A stretch of 64,000 nucleotides of DNA from Arthrobacter sp. Hiyo8. Its GTDB lineage: Bacteria > Actinomycetota > Actinomycetes > Actinomycetales > Micrococcaceae. The position numbers were made by a program, and so were the translations under genes. The stretch lies in the NCBI GenBank assembly GCA_001549895.1, contig AP014719.1, positions 62,001 to 126,000 of the forward strand, read 5' to 3'. This document shows, piece by piece, positions 17,045 to 25,212 of this stretch. The notes under the pieces are model-generated. The model was given only the letters and a program-made list of their open reading frames with translations, had not been told where the DNA came from and ran no database searches. How positions within the stretch are numbered: the first letter of the stretch is position 1; each line of letters begins with the position of its first letter.

Positions 17045-17066
17045 GATCGGCAGAGCCGATTCGGGG
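17045..17066 (+). repeat. Short intergenic hairpin, family A
   Basis: GATCGGC, AGA, GCCGATT, CGGGG. It is the second copy upstream of ssb, 78 bases before its start. Confidence 0.7.
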
Positions 17067-17143
17067 TGTGTCTTGACAGACAAATACAGACCTTCCGGCG
17101 TCGATGCGGCGCGATAACTATCGAACAATCCAAGGAGAACAGC

Positions 17144-17625
17144 ATGTCGAACGTCGCCAACAACGGAACCATCCTCGGCCGCCTCGCCCGTGACCCAAGG
17201 TCTTCGCGAACGAGGACGGTTCCGCCAAGGTCGTCTTCACCGTCTTCGCGAACCGCAACTACAAAAACCGCGCCGGTGAGCGCCTCTCAGATGCCATCCC
17301 CATGGAAACCTTCATCAACAAGGATGCGAACTTCGAGTCGACCCCGTACGCGAACGTCCACAAGGGCGACCTCGTGGCCGTCGGCACCGAGCTGCGGATG
17401 AACGAGTACGAGCGCAACGGCGAGACCGTCCGCGATCTGAAGGTCATCGCCACCGGCATCACCTTCCTCGAATCCCGCCAGACCGTGCAGAACCGTCTGG
17501 CCCAGCGCGTGAACGCCGCCGAGCAGACCAACCGCGAGGTCCAGGCTGCGCCGGCTCCGGTCCCCGCCGGCGTTGCCGCGGGTGACAGCTCCGCCGTCCA
17601 GGACGAGCTGCCCTTCGGCAACTGA
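17144..17625 (+). CDS. ssb: Single-stranded DNA-binding protein
   Basis: The OB-fold reads NNGTILGRLARDPKVF, SAKVVFTVFANRNYKNRAGE, DAIPMETFINKD, VHKGDLVAVGTELRMNEYER, DLKVIATGITFLESRQ; a Pro/Ala-rich linker leads to the acidic tip DELPFGN, the tail through which SSB recruits partner enzymes. About 160 residues. One more C at 17188 (GACCC to GACCCC) is needed to join the first 17 residues to the rest. A strong terminator follows. With the polymerase and primase genes it completes a plasmid- or phage-encoded replication set. Confidence 0.85.
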
Positions 17626-17644
17626 ACCTGATAACTGAAAAGCC

Positions 17645-17685
17645 GATCCCCGGTGGCTGCGCCAAGAGCGCGGCCACCGGGGATC
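17645..17685 (+). terminator. Rho-independent terminator after ssb
   Basis: GATCCCCGGTGGC and GCCACCGGGGATC pair over 13 bases, with GCGC pairs inside the loop. Confidence 0.75.
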
Positions 17686-17779
17686 TGTCATTCGCAACCT
17701 TGACCCGTGGCCGTCTGTGACCCCCACTGGTCTTTTTTCATACCCACTGCATCAGCCACTCTATGAAGAGAGCACCGCC

Positions 17780-18096
17780 ATGATCCGCATCAGCGAACCC
17801 ACCAACCAACAAATCGAAGAGGCCCGGGCGCGGTTGTTCCTGGCGGACCTCAAGAAGGCTCTTCGCGACCAAAACATCCGTGACGCCGTCCTGGAGCTCA
17901 GCGTGGATCGCAACATCCACAACCAGATGGTCTACAGCGTCCATGCCACTCGTGGAGGCCTGCAGATCACGGGTCCAGAAGGCCGGCTGTTCACCCCATC
18001 GCGGATACCCCGTTCACTATCGCTCGATTGCTGGCCTACGACGCACAGCGCACTGCCAGGCAGCAGGCGGCAATCACGGAGAACGCAGCCGCGTGA
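17780..18096 (+). CDS. Small hypothetical protein
   Basis: MIRISEPTNQQIEEARARLF, LADLKKALRDQNIRDAVLEL and RNIHNQMVYSVHATRGGLQI give a helical start and a beta strand pair. The frame changes near 17990; with one more C it continues ADTPFTIARLLAYDAQRTAR to the stop at 18094. The leader is GAGAGCACCGCCATG. A terminator follows directly, so this is a short monocistronic unit. Confidence 0.5.
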
Positions 18097-18111
18097 TGCG
18101 CTCCTGACCCT

Positions 18112-18147
18112 GACCCCGTGGTCGCGCTTTCTGCGCGCTGCGGGGTC
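18112..18147 (+). terminator. Rho-independent terminator
   Basis: GACCCCG ... GCGC ... GCGC ... CGGGGTC followed by TTCTTTTCC. Confidence 0.7.
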
Positions 18148-18219
18148 TTCTTTTCCGTCCCTGTCTGGCTCTCGTGCAGGTCGGCCTCTTCGAAGCATGT
18201 GTCGGCAGAGAGGTTTGCA

Positions 18220-18240
18220 GATCAGCGGAGCTGATCCGGA
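18220..18240 (+). repeat. Short intergenic hairpin, family A
   Basis: GATCAGC, GGA, GCTGATC, CGGA. The next start codon is 43 bases downstream. Confidence 0.7.
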
Positions 18241-18282
18241 GGAGCCATTGAACATTCGATGACCCAGTGAAGGAGTACTGCC

Positions 18283-18524
18283 ATGAGCGCCGTCGCCATC
18301 CTGCAGGAGACTCTGCCGTTCGACTTCGAGACCGGGCTTCTTGCCTACACCGAGGAAGACCGCCAGGCCGACGTTGCGCTGTGCAAGAGCTACTTCTTCC
18401 GCTGGGCCAGCGCATACGGCTCTGATCAGCCGGCCGCCCAGCCGATCACCTTCGAGGAATTCCAGGCCGCCGCCAAACGGCTGGCCGGTGACGCCGGCTG
18501 CCCTTCCCAGCGACATACCGCTGA
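18283..18524 (+). CDS. Small hypothetical protein
   Basis: MSAVAILQETLPFDFETGLL, AYTEEDRQADVALCKSYFFR, WASAYGSDQPAAQPITFEEF, QAAAKRLAGDAG. One more C near 18499 brings a stop in at 18522 (ending FPATYR); the printed frame runs on. The leader is GGAGTACTGCCATG. It is acidic and helical; no family is recognised. Confidence 0.5.
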
Positions 18525-18557
18525 ACCAGCACTTCAGACCACCCACAGGAGAACACC

Positions 18558-18913
18558 ATGGCGTTCAAGAGTCTTCTCGAGAACGACGAAGCTGAAGCTG
18601 CACGCCTGGCGGGAGAGCCCGAAGGCTCCACCAGCCACGCACTGTCCCAGCTTCTCGTCAACATCCGCGGCAACGTGCAGAACCTGCTGATCGAACTGCC
18701 TGACCTGGATGGCGACGGCCGCAAGCTCGTCGTCGTTCCGACCGAGAGCCACTGGATCGGCACCCACGAATACAACAGCGGCGAGCCCGGCGTCAGTACC
18801 AGACCACCTGGACCTGCCTTGTCGCCCACCCCAGCTACCCGGTGGGCGGCTGGCCCATCAGCATTCCCGAGTACCAGCTGGTGCGCGGCACCCAGCGGAC
18901 CTTCGATCTGTAG
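18558..18913 (+). CDS. Small hypothetical protein
   Basis: MAFKSLLENDEAEAARLAGE begins a helical part; LSQLLVNIRGNVQNLLIELP, DLDGDGRKLVVVPTESHWIG follow. One base is missing near 18793; beyond it the frame gives YQTTWTCLVAHPSYPVGGWP and ISIPEYQLVRGTQRTFDL to the stop at 18911. AGGAGAACACC precedes the ATG. I do not recognise the family; the beta-rich end with two Trp looks like a folded domain. Confidence 0.5.
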
Positions 18914-18930
18914 ACCAGGAGAGCATCACC

Positions 18931-19191
18931 ATGAGCACCAAGCCCACCAACGACTCGAACACCGTCGTCATCGAGAACGGCAAGTACGCGGTCACCGGCA
19001 TCGAAACAGGTCGCCTTGAGGCGCTTCGCCACGGCGAGCCCTGGCGCGAACTCACCGGCGACAAGCTCGTACTTGGCCTCGCTCAGGAGATCCAGGAGCT
19101 GCGTGAGCAGCTGGCCGCCAAGGACAAGCTCATGCGCGACCTCGGGCTCATCCAGGACAACTTCGTGCTCGCAGCCGGGCCGGCGGCATGA
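18931..19191 (+). CDS. Small hypothetical protein with a coiled-coil end
   Basis: The 86 residues hold a small beta part (NTVVIENGKYAVTGIETGRL) and a helical Glu/Lys-rich end (LAQEIQELREQLAAKDKLMR). The stop overlaps the next start (ATGAGC), so the genes are coupled. No family is recognised. Confidence 0.5.
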   Translation: MSTKPTNDSNTVVIENGKYAVTGIETGRLEALRHGEPWRELTGDKLVLGLAQEIQELREQLAAKDKLMRDLGLIQDNFVLAAGPAA

Positions 19192-19373
19192 GCAAGGGCG
19201 ACCGCGACCAACGGCACCGCCCGCACTCCGGTAAACGCTGCCCAGAGGCAGCCAATGACGGGTGCGTTGCCTGCCGCACCGGCGAGTACAAGGTCATCGA
19301 TCGCCGGAAGACCCGTCACCAGAAGGTGAAGGCCATCCGCGAGTCCCTCGCCGAATATAGACTCTTCGGCTGA
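19188..19373 (+). CDS. Very small basic protein with Cys and His
   Basis: 61 residues, strongly basic, with CPEAANDGCVACRTG, whose three cysteines and nearby histidines (HRPHSGK) could form one zinc site. It overlaps the upstream gene by 4 bases. Confidence 0.45.
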   Translation: MSKGDRDQRHRPHSGKRCPEAANDGCVACRTGEYKVIDRRKTRHQKVKAIRESLAEYRLFG

Positions 19374-19541
19374 GATTCCAATCCCGGTTCTGGGGCGTGT
19401 CCGTCAACACGCCATGCAGGTTGGATTCCTGCTCCTGGGGTCGCTCTGGTGAGCCAACCGCAGCCTTGTGCTGTCAGAAATGAGGTTCGATTCCCCGCCC
19501 CGGGCCTGACTACGCCTTTTCATCCTGAGCAAGGAGCCACA
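19374..19541 (+). other. Short non-coding gap with two T-arm-like motifs
   Basis: GCAGG-TTGGATT-CCTGC at about 19412-19428 and GAGG-TTCGATT-CCCC at about 19487-19501 resemble tRNA T arms. CCTGGGG at 19433 can pair with CCCCGGG at about 19498, and GCTC-TGGT-GAGC lies between, but no full cloverleaf forms. tRNA remnants or a structured leader are possible. Confidence 0.3.
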
Positions 19542-19876
19542 ATGTCCATCGCAGCTGAAATCATGCCATTGACCGATCTCGCCGTCGGCGACAAGGTCGT
19601 GCTGAAGCGCAATCTCGACCACCCTGCCCACATGAAGCAGCTCGCGTGCGATGCGAGGAACGGATCCGGCACGATGTTCGTCCGGGATCCGGACGTCGAA
19701 GAGCAGCTGTGCACCACGACGATCATCGAACGCCGGTACATCCCCGCAATTCCGGGAGTCGGCCTCTGGGCAGCCGCGAGGAGAAGACCCTCGTACGCCT
19801 GTCCAACGGTTTCTGGTACGACTGCGCCACTGGCCTGCAGGACGGGTCCGGAGCTACGTTGATCGCGGTGTGCTGA
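19542..19876 (+). CDS. Small hypothetical protein
   Basis: MSIAAEIMPLTDLAVGDKVV opens a beta-rich protein with GSGTMFVRDPDVEEQLCTTT; one more G near 19760 joins it to LGSREEKTLVRLSNGFWYDC and ATGLQDGSGATLIAVC. The pattern (AVGDKVVL ... W/FW-Y-D) resembles small SH3-like beta barrels, but I cannot name the family. AAGGAG precedes the start. Confidence 0.5.
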
Positions 19877-19913
19877 GACCGACAATGGGTTGCCGCCCTG
19901 ATCAGTGGCTACT

Positions 19914-19955
19914 GAGCCCCGACGCAAGAGGGAGAAATCCCCGGCGTCGGGGCTC
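19914..19955. terminator. Bidirectional terminator
   Basis: GAGCCCCGACGC and GCGTCGGGGCTC pair perfectly; followed by CTTCTTTTTT. It lies between the plus gene at 19542 and the convergent Fic gene. Confidence 0.75.
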
Positions 19956-20007
19956 CTTCTTTTTTCCATCGTTACGGTAGCAGGAAGGTCACTGTGAAGT
20001 GACACCC

Positions 20008-20606
20008 CTAGCCCTCGAGGTCGACCAGTCCAACCGTGTCAAGAAGAATGTCAACGTCCAGCGTGCTGTCAGCTGCCCTCAGCCCGTCGAAATACCGATG
20101 CGAGTCGATGGCAGGCTGCCAGTTGAAGGTGTAGCGCAAGGTGAGGCTGAACAGCAGCAGATCGGCGAACAGACGGGTGATTCTCCCGTTTCCATCCACA
20201 AAAGGGTGCACCCTGACGAGCCGGTGGTGCGCCGTCATCGCCACCCAAACCGGATCCATCTGATCCTGTTCTACCCAGAACTCGATATTCCCGACCTCAA
20301 CTGCCAGTTGCTCCCGGATCAGCTCCGGGCCACGCCGATGGTGACCTCCCGGGTCCGGATCTTTCCGGCCCATTTCCAAATTGGAGAGTACGAGTGTTGG
20401 TGAAGAGCTTCCAGGACGCCGTGCCTGGCGAGGTCGAATACGGTGATTTCGCCCGCGCCGATAGCCGACATGAATTCACCCTGCACTGCGGAAATGGCGT
20501 TCGATTCAGCCTCATATACCTGCAGCTTGGTGTCGAAAGACACTCCGTCTACGAACGCAGTCGCGTCCTCCGGGTCGACCGGTGTGCTGTCGTATCCCGG
20601 GCTCAC
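20008..20606 (-). CDS. Fic/Doc family protein (toxin or AMPylase candidate)
   Basis: The active-site motif VHPFVDGNGRITRLF is a complete HPFxxGNGR, so AMP-transferase (or related) activity on a target protein is expected. Upstream, EFMSAIGAGEITVFDLARHG, HSYSPIWKWAGKIRTREVTI is the usual N-terminal Fic helix set. One more C near 20335 (GGCCCGG) joins the two frames to give about 200 residues. The start overlaps the stop of the upstream gene (20603-20606), which makes a toxin-antitoxin pair likely. Confidence 0.8.
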
Positions 20607-20908
20607 AACGCAGCCGCTGCATCTCCCGGCGGCTGACGGCGATCTCTGTCCCGCACCCGGATCGAGAGCACATCTGCGACGGCCTTTCTCGACTCCTCGG
20701 TGGATTCCACAACGATGTGCTCCGGCTGGACGGCACGATCTTCGATGGCCATCGAGGCGGCCACCTGCTCGGCAATGAGCCGCCCGTCCACTTTGATCGG
20801 CTTCATGGCCGGCCTTATCTCGAAGGACTTGAACACGAGGCCGAGATGTTCAGTTTTGGCCATGGCTGCTCTCTTGACCAGACCCTCGGTGTACTTGACC
20901 TTCTTCAT
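20603..20908 (-). CDS. Putative antitoxin of the Fic pair
   Basis: The 101-residue product (MKKVKYTEGLVKRAAMAKTE ... AEQVAASMAIEDRAV ... VVESTEESRKAVADVLSIRV) is encoded first and overlaps the Fic gene by 4 bases, the usual antitoxin position. I do not see a clear S/T-x-x-x-E-G/N Fic-inhibition helix, so the mode of inhibition may differ, or the protein may only be a co-transcribed neighbour. Confidence 0.5.
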   Translation of the reverse strand: MKKVKYTEGLVKRAAMAKTEHLGLVFKSFEIRPAMKPIKVDGRLIAEQVAASMAIEDRAVQPEHIVVESTEESRKAVADVLSIRVRDRDRRQPPGDAAAAL

Positions 20909-21019
20909 CCCGCCTCCTTCCGCCAGTTACTGTTCACATTTTACGTCGGCACCGCAAGCCGGACAGCCCGCAGGTGAAACGGGTGCTGAGCTCTTCTCTT
21001 TCTTCGTCGGTACTTAGCT

Positions 21020-21040
21020 GATCGGCACAGCCGATCCGGA
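21020..21040 (+). repeat. Short intergenic hairpin, family A
   Basis: GATCGGC, ACA, GCCGATC, CGGA. The next start codon is 54 bases downstream. Confidence 0.7.
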
Positions 21041-21093
21041 TCTGGGATCGAAGGACATTCCGCTCCTTCGTGATCTCAGAGGAGCGAAGCGCG

Positions 21094-21774
21094 ATGAGCA
21101 ACGACGACCACAAGTGCAGCCTGGCCCAGCTCGAACACGGCCTGAAGGTGCTTGACCGGAAGCTTCAGGCATTGGATCTCAACGCTCCTATGAAGCTGCG
21201 CGCCATCGGCGGCTTTGCGCTCATGAAATACGGCATTCGCGCTGCCGACCGTGCGTTCACCGTCGACATCGACACGGTAACACCTGACTTCGCACCCAAA
21301 ATTGCAGCTGCGATCCACGAGGTGGCGGCCGAGCTCGACCTTGAACGTGACTGGATCAACAACGACAACGTCATGGACGGCGGCGACGCTGAGCTCGTGG
21401 CAGCGATGTACCAAGCCACGTGGATCCCCGACGACTCTGCAGTCTACGAGTGCATCGACCTGCAGCTGGCCAGCGTGCCCACGCTGACCCGTGCCAAGAT
21501 CATCGCCGCTGACACCGCCGAGTTCTCGGGCCGTGCCCAGGACTTGCCGGATCTCCTGGAGTTGCTGCGCTTCCAGGGCATCAGGACCGCCGCGCAGTTC
21601 GAGACTGCGTACCCCGATCCTTACGACGAGTACCCCACAGCCCACGACGCTGTGCGCGAGCACTTCGCCGCGAACCGCTCACTCCGTGACCCTCGAACAC
21701 CCAATTCGCAATCGGGAGACCGCCATGACGAATCAATGGAAGACCGATTCCATCGGCTCATAACGGAAAGATGA
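21094..21774 (+). CDS. DUF6036/nucleotidyltransferase-like protein
   Basis: KLRAIGGFALMKYGIRAADR and AFTVDIDTVTPDFAPKIAAA match the nucleotidyltransferase signature G-G-x-A ... T-x-D-I-D of DUF6036 and AbiEii-like proteins, followed by the helical part with DLQLASVPTLTRAKIIAADT and AQDLPDLLELL. Such proteins are usually part of toxin-antitoxin or phage-defence loci, though no AbiEi-like partner is visible. The last 30 residues (NSQSGDRHDESMEDRF) may be a frame artefact: a GAGACCGCCATG leader lies at 21717. A terminator follows at 21805. Confidence 0.6.
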   Translation: MSNDDHKCSLAQLEHGLKVLDRKLQALDLNAPMKLRAIGGFALMKYGIRAADRAFTVDIDTVTPDFAPKIAAAIHEVAAELDLERDWINNDNVMDGGDAELVAAMYQATWIPDDSAVYECIDLQLASVPTLTRAKIIAADTAEFSGRAQDLPDLLELLRFQGIRTAAQFETAYPDPYDEYPTAHDAVREHFAANRSLRDPRTPNSQSGDRHDESMEDRFHRLITER

Positions 21775-21804
21775 GGTGAAAGGCCTCTCAAGTCACCGAC
21801 TTCA

Positions 21805-21835
21805 TGAAGGGCTCCGCTTGCCGCGGAGCCCTTCA
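21805..21835 (+). terminator. Rho-independent terminator
   Basis: TGAAGGGCTCCGC and GCGGAGCCCTTCA pair perfectly; followed by TTTTTCTTT. Confidence 0.8.
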
Positions 21836-21921
21836 TTTTTCTTTAACGAGCCAAAGCGCTGCAAGGCAGCGCCGGGAGTCTCTCTGCTGGATTCATTACA
21901 TCTACCCGGAGTGAGACTGCC

Positions 21922-23623
21922 ATGACTGAGCGCATCGAGCACACACTGCTCTACATCAAGTACGTCGACGACATTCTGGCCGAACAGGGTGCCAAGGCTG
22001 TCGACGGCATCATCTCCGGCATCAGTCTGCGCATCTTGACTCGGACGCTGCCCGATGGCCGGACCTCGGTTGCGGCGTCGTTGTACCGGCGCACGCACCG
22101 TATGCGTGCCTCAGGCAAAGCATTCCACTACTGGAGCGCCGATCGGCTCACGGCCCTGTCCCGCACGAAGCAGGACTTGGTCGTCCTTCGCGACATCAAC
22201 CACCGCACTGGCAAGTCCACCACCGAGCACGTCTTCGCCGAGCCGGTCATCGAGTCATGGATCCGGGACCTGGCAGGGACACTGCAGCGATGGTTGGTCC
22301 AGCACCCTGGGTCCCGGCCGCTCGAAGGACCTGAGCCCGAGGCGTCGATGTCGCGATCACTTCGGCGATCAAAGCGATCCACCAGCACATCGGTACACTG
22401 CCGGACTGGAACGAGCGCTTCCCGCTGCTGAACGCCATGGATCACAGCCGGGCCCGTCCGGCGGGGACCTACATGCCCTATCTCGATGCGCATGACCACG
22501 CGCAGGTGGCGAAGAATCTCTTCGGCGTTCGTGCCTACCGCCGGCCGGTGGCCCGTGAGGTCGAGCGCCTGGAGATCAACACCCTGAACTGGTTCGCGCT
22601 GTTCCGCGGGCTGGTGCCGGTGGACTGGCTCATCGACGCGATGAGTGCATCGGGTTCAGCCTGGGCACAGGGACACTCTCTCACCTCATTGCAGCGCCGG
22701 GGATCAGATCCATCCTGCGCCGGACGCCACAGCCTGTGCTGCGGCGGATCCTGAAGGAGTCTGCCCACCAGGCACGGCGCACGCTGGCTGATGCAGCCAG
22801 CTGCGCGGCCAACCGGCTGGGCGTCACGCGGGATCTCGACCTGCTTCCGGAGATGATCGCTGCTCGCGGGCAGCGTCGCATCCGCGGCTCCCGGGACCTC
22901 GAACACCTGATCCGGGATCTGCCCGAGATCGAGCGCTGGAACGACATCCGAGGCCGCGCATCAAGCAGAGTTATGCAGGAGGAGGCCCATGCGCTGTACG
23001 AGATTAACCAGTACAACCGGCAGATCGAGTTGCTCCCCGAAGGCACGGCACAGGTCGCAACCTGGGACCTCTGGAAGGACGAGACGTTCCGCCAGCAGGC
23101 CTTGGGGTTGATCGAGGACCGTCGGCGCGATCTGATGGCCGCCGGTGAACGGGCTCGCCTCGAGCAGCATGAGGCACGCCGCCGTGAGCGCATCGCGCAG
23201 CAGGCCCAGCGCCACCAATGGGCAATCGAAACAGCTGTCCTTCTGGATGGCTGCGAGGTTGCCCCAGGGTTGAGCTTGGCCGTCGCCAAGAATGCAGAGA
23301 CGCTCTCGCGTTGGGGCGCGATGCTGAACAACTGCATCGGAGGCTACGCCAGCGAGTTGGAGCTGGACGTCTTCGTCGCAGTCATCGAGGCAGTACCCGT
23401 GAGCTCGCCGGAGGGCCGGCCAACAGAGTGCGTGCGGCTGAACCTGCAGATCACAGAGGCAAACGGCGTGGAGCAGATCCTCGGGAAGAACAACCGTGAC
23501 GCGGTGCAGGAGCTCGGCGCTGAAGCTCAACTGGTCGTCGACGCTCTGGTCGCCCTGGGGATCGACTTCCACCCGCACGCTCTGGGCATGAAGAAGCTCC
23601 ACCTGTCTGAGCGTGTGCAGTAG
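21922..23623 (+). CDS. PcfJ-like protein
   Basis: The C-terminal part contains GLSLAVAKNAETLSRWGAML and NNCIGGYASELELD, a PcfJ signature (C-I-G-G-Y), followed by CVRLNLQITEANGVEQILGK and LVVDALVALGIDFHP. PcfJ proteins are found on conjugative plasmids and phages; their role is not known. The N-terminal half (MTERIEHTLLYIKYVDDILA ... KAFHYWSADRL ... YLDAHDHAQVAKNLFGV) is helical. The frame breaks near 22335 and 22670 and is restored by one C and one G; the total is about 568 residues. The leader is GGAGTGAGACTGCCATG. Confidence 0.65.
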
Positions 23624-23639
23624 CAACGCTTCGCGTGTG

Positions 23640-23675
23640 AACCCCGGCTCGGTGCATCCGCATCGAGCCGGGGTT
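23640..23675 (+). terminator. Rho-independent terminator
   Basis: AACCCCGGCTCG and CGAGCCGGGGTT pair perfectly. Confidence 0.75.
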
Positions 23676-23693
23676 ACGAAGGAGTCGATCACG

Positions 23694-23765
23694 TTGAGCG
23701 AAGCAAACATCAGGAAGAGCGATGAGATCCTGGCGTTGGCCAGGTCCGGAGCCAACATCTGGTGA
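23694..23765 (+). CDS. Possible 23-residue ORF
   Basis: AAGGAG lies 8 bases before a TTG that opens MSEANIRKSDEILALARSG and ANIW. The ribosome site is good, but so short an ORF could be the remains of a longer gene. Confidence 0.25.
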   Translation: MSEANIRKSDEILALARSGANIW

Positions 23766-23902
23766 CGACGGGAGGAATCCCGCTAAGCACCATTTCGAGA
23801 TGCCAAACAGAAGTGGCATGTCCTCACGAGCCGACATAGAGGCGCGGTTCGTCCGACGCTTCCGATTCAGCAGTCAGACCAAGCGCATCCGCGGCGAGGC
23901 CG

Positions 23903-24118
23903 TCAGGCACTCGTGGGGGTACCGTCGGCGACGACATAGGTCACCCTGTCACTCGCGTAGTAGGCACAGAGTCCGTCCTTCGGGAAATGAACCCCAACGC
24001 AGTAGATACCCTGCAACGTCCCGACGTTGTGTCCACGGTCAATGAACTCGCCGATGTCGTCCCGACCTTCGACCCGAACCAGCTTCCGGTCGTCTTCGCG
24101 CGGCCTGAAATTCGCCAT
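23903..24118 (-). CDS. Small hypothetical protein
   Basis: About 71 residues from MANFRPREDDRKLVRVEGRD, IGEFIDRGHNVGTLQGIYCV, GVHFPKDGLCAYYASDRVTY, VVADG. A beta-rich protein with alternating charges. An upstream extension to 24175 is possible but looks less natural. The region 23.7-24.3 kb is otherwise without a clear gene. Confidence 0.4.
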   Translation of the reverse strand: MANFRPREDDRKLVRVEGRDDIGEFIDRGHNVGTLQGIYCVGVHFPKDGLCAYYASDRVTYVVADGTPTSA

Positions 24119-24282
24119 ATCTCCAAGACTGCTCCTCGTCCGGCTGAAGGTGTGGGAAGGAACAGCGTGTCGCATCGGGCATCAGCCAAACGAGACCTCA
24201 CGAGGCAGGCAAAGACAGGCATCCGGTGGAGATCCCCTATATGGACAGTCGTTGTATCGTCTAGGACGCGGTCGAAAAGTGT

Positions 24283-25135
24283 ATGCTCGCCCTCAGCAAC
24301 GTCGATAACGGAAGTGCCAGGTTGAGCGGCCAAATCTATAACGAAGCAGTCAAACACGGGCGCTTCTCTGATCTCTCAGAGATGCGCGCCTACGCCCGCA
24401 AGATGATCGGTCATTGGGACCGGTCGCGGGACAAGCCCTTCAACATGAAATCCGAGTTCGACGTCCAAAGCGGGGGGGCCGTTCATCTGGAGCTTCGCGA
24501 ACCATGCAGTCAACCTGATGCGGACCATCATCGATCTCTCGGAGGCGGACCGCATGCTCCACGCATTGCCGCTGATCCGGCTAATGGTCGAGAACGCTAT
24601 GACCGCGATCTGGCTTTACCTCGAGCCAAGCAACGCCAGAGCAATCATCAAGGAAGGCTTCCGGCAGAGAAGGGCGGCCTTCGAGAACCTGGTCGAGACC
24701 GAAGCAGAAGGATTCGACCGGTCCGACATCGATGAGATCAATGGCATTCTGGAGACCCTCGATATCGAGCTTCCCCCATTCGAGCAGAGATGCCGCCAGA
24801 TCGTCGGCGGGCTCGAGGTCTACATCCACTGGCGGCTGCTGAGCACGTACAGTCACGCCGGAATGGGCCTGGGCGACCTCTATCTCGAAGAGATCGCTGA
24901 GCCACCCGGACTGGCGTTCGCCCCCGACGCGAAGCTCCAAGGACACGAATCATGGCTTGGAACAGCTCTCTGCATGCTGCTCGCGGCGATGAAAGTATGC
25001 AATCTCATTGACGGCAAAGGGAGTTTGAAATCGCAGATCGAACAAGCTGAGCGGAAGATCGGGGTGCCGATGATATTCACGAAGGCACCTGTCACGGGCA
25101 AGAAGAAAAAGGGCGCTTCGAACAAACAAAGCTAG
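24283..25135 (+). CDS. HEPN-like helical protein (DUF5677-like), first gene of a two-gene cassette
   Basis: The protein is all-helical: GQIYNEAVKHGRFSDLSEMR, FANHAVNLMRTIIDLSEADR, LPLIRLMVENAMTAIWLYLE, RQIVGGLEVYIHWRLLSTYS. WRLLSTYSHAGMG contains R-x6-H, the RNase motif of HEPN domains (R-x4-6-H), near residue 183; the family is close in layout to DUF5677. The C-terminus is Lys-rich. A run of seven G at 24471-24477 must be read as six or nine G to keep the frame. The codon use is less GC-rich than average here. It lies 78 bases upstream of a nuclease-like gene in the same direction. Confidence 0.5.
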
Positions 25136-25212
25136 ATCCGTCCTGCTTGCAGACCGGCTTCCGCCAAGGCGCATGCTGCACTGGTAGGGCCCACGCCGAG
25201 CGTTCGAGCAAT

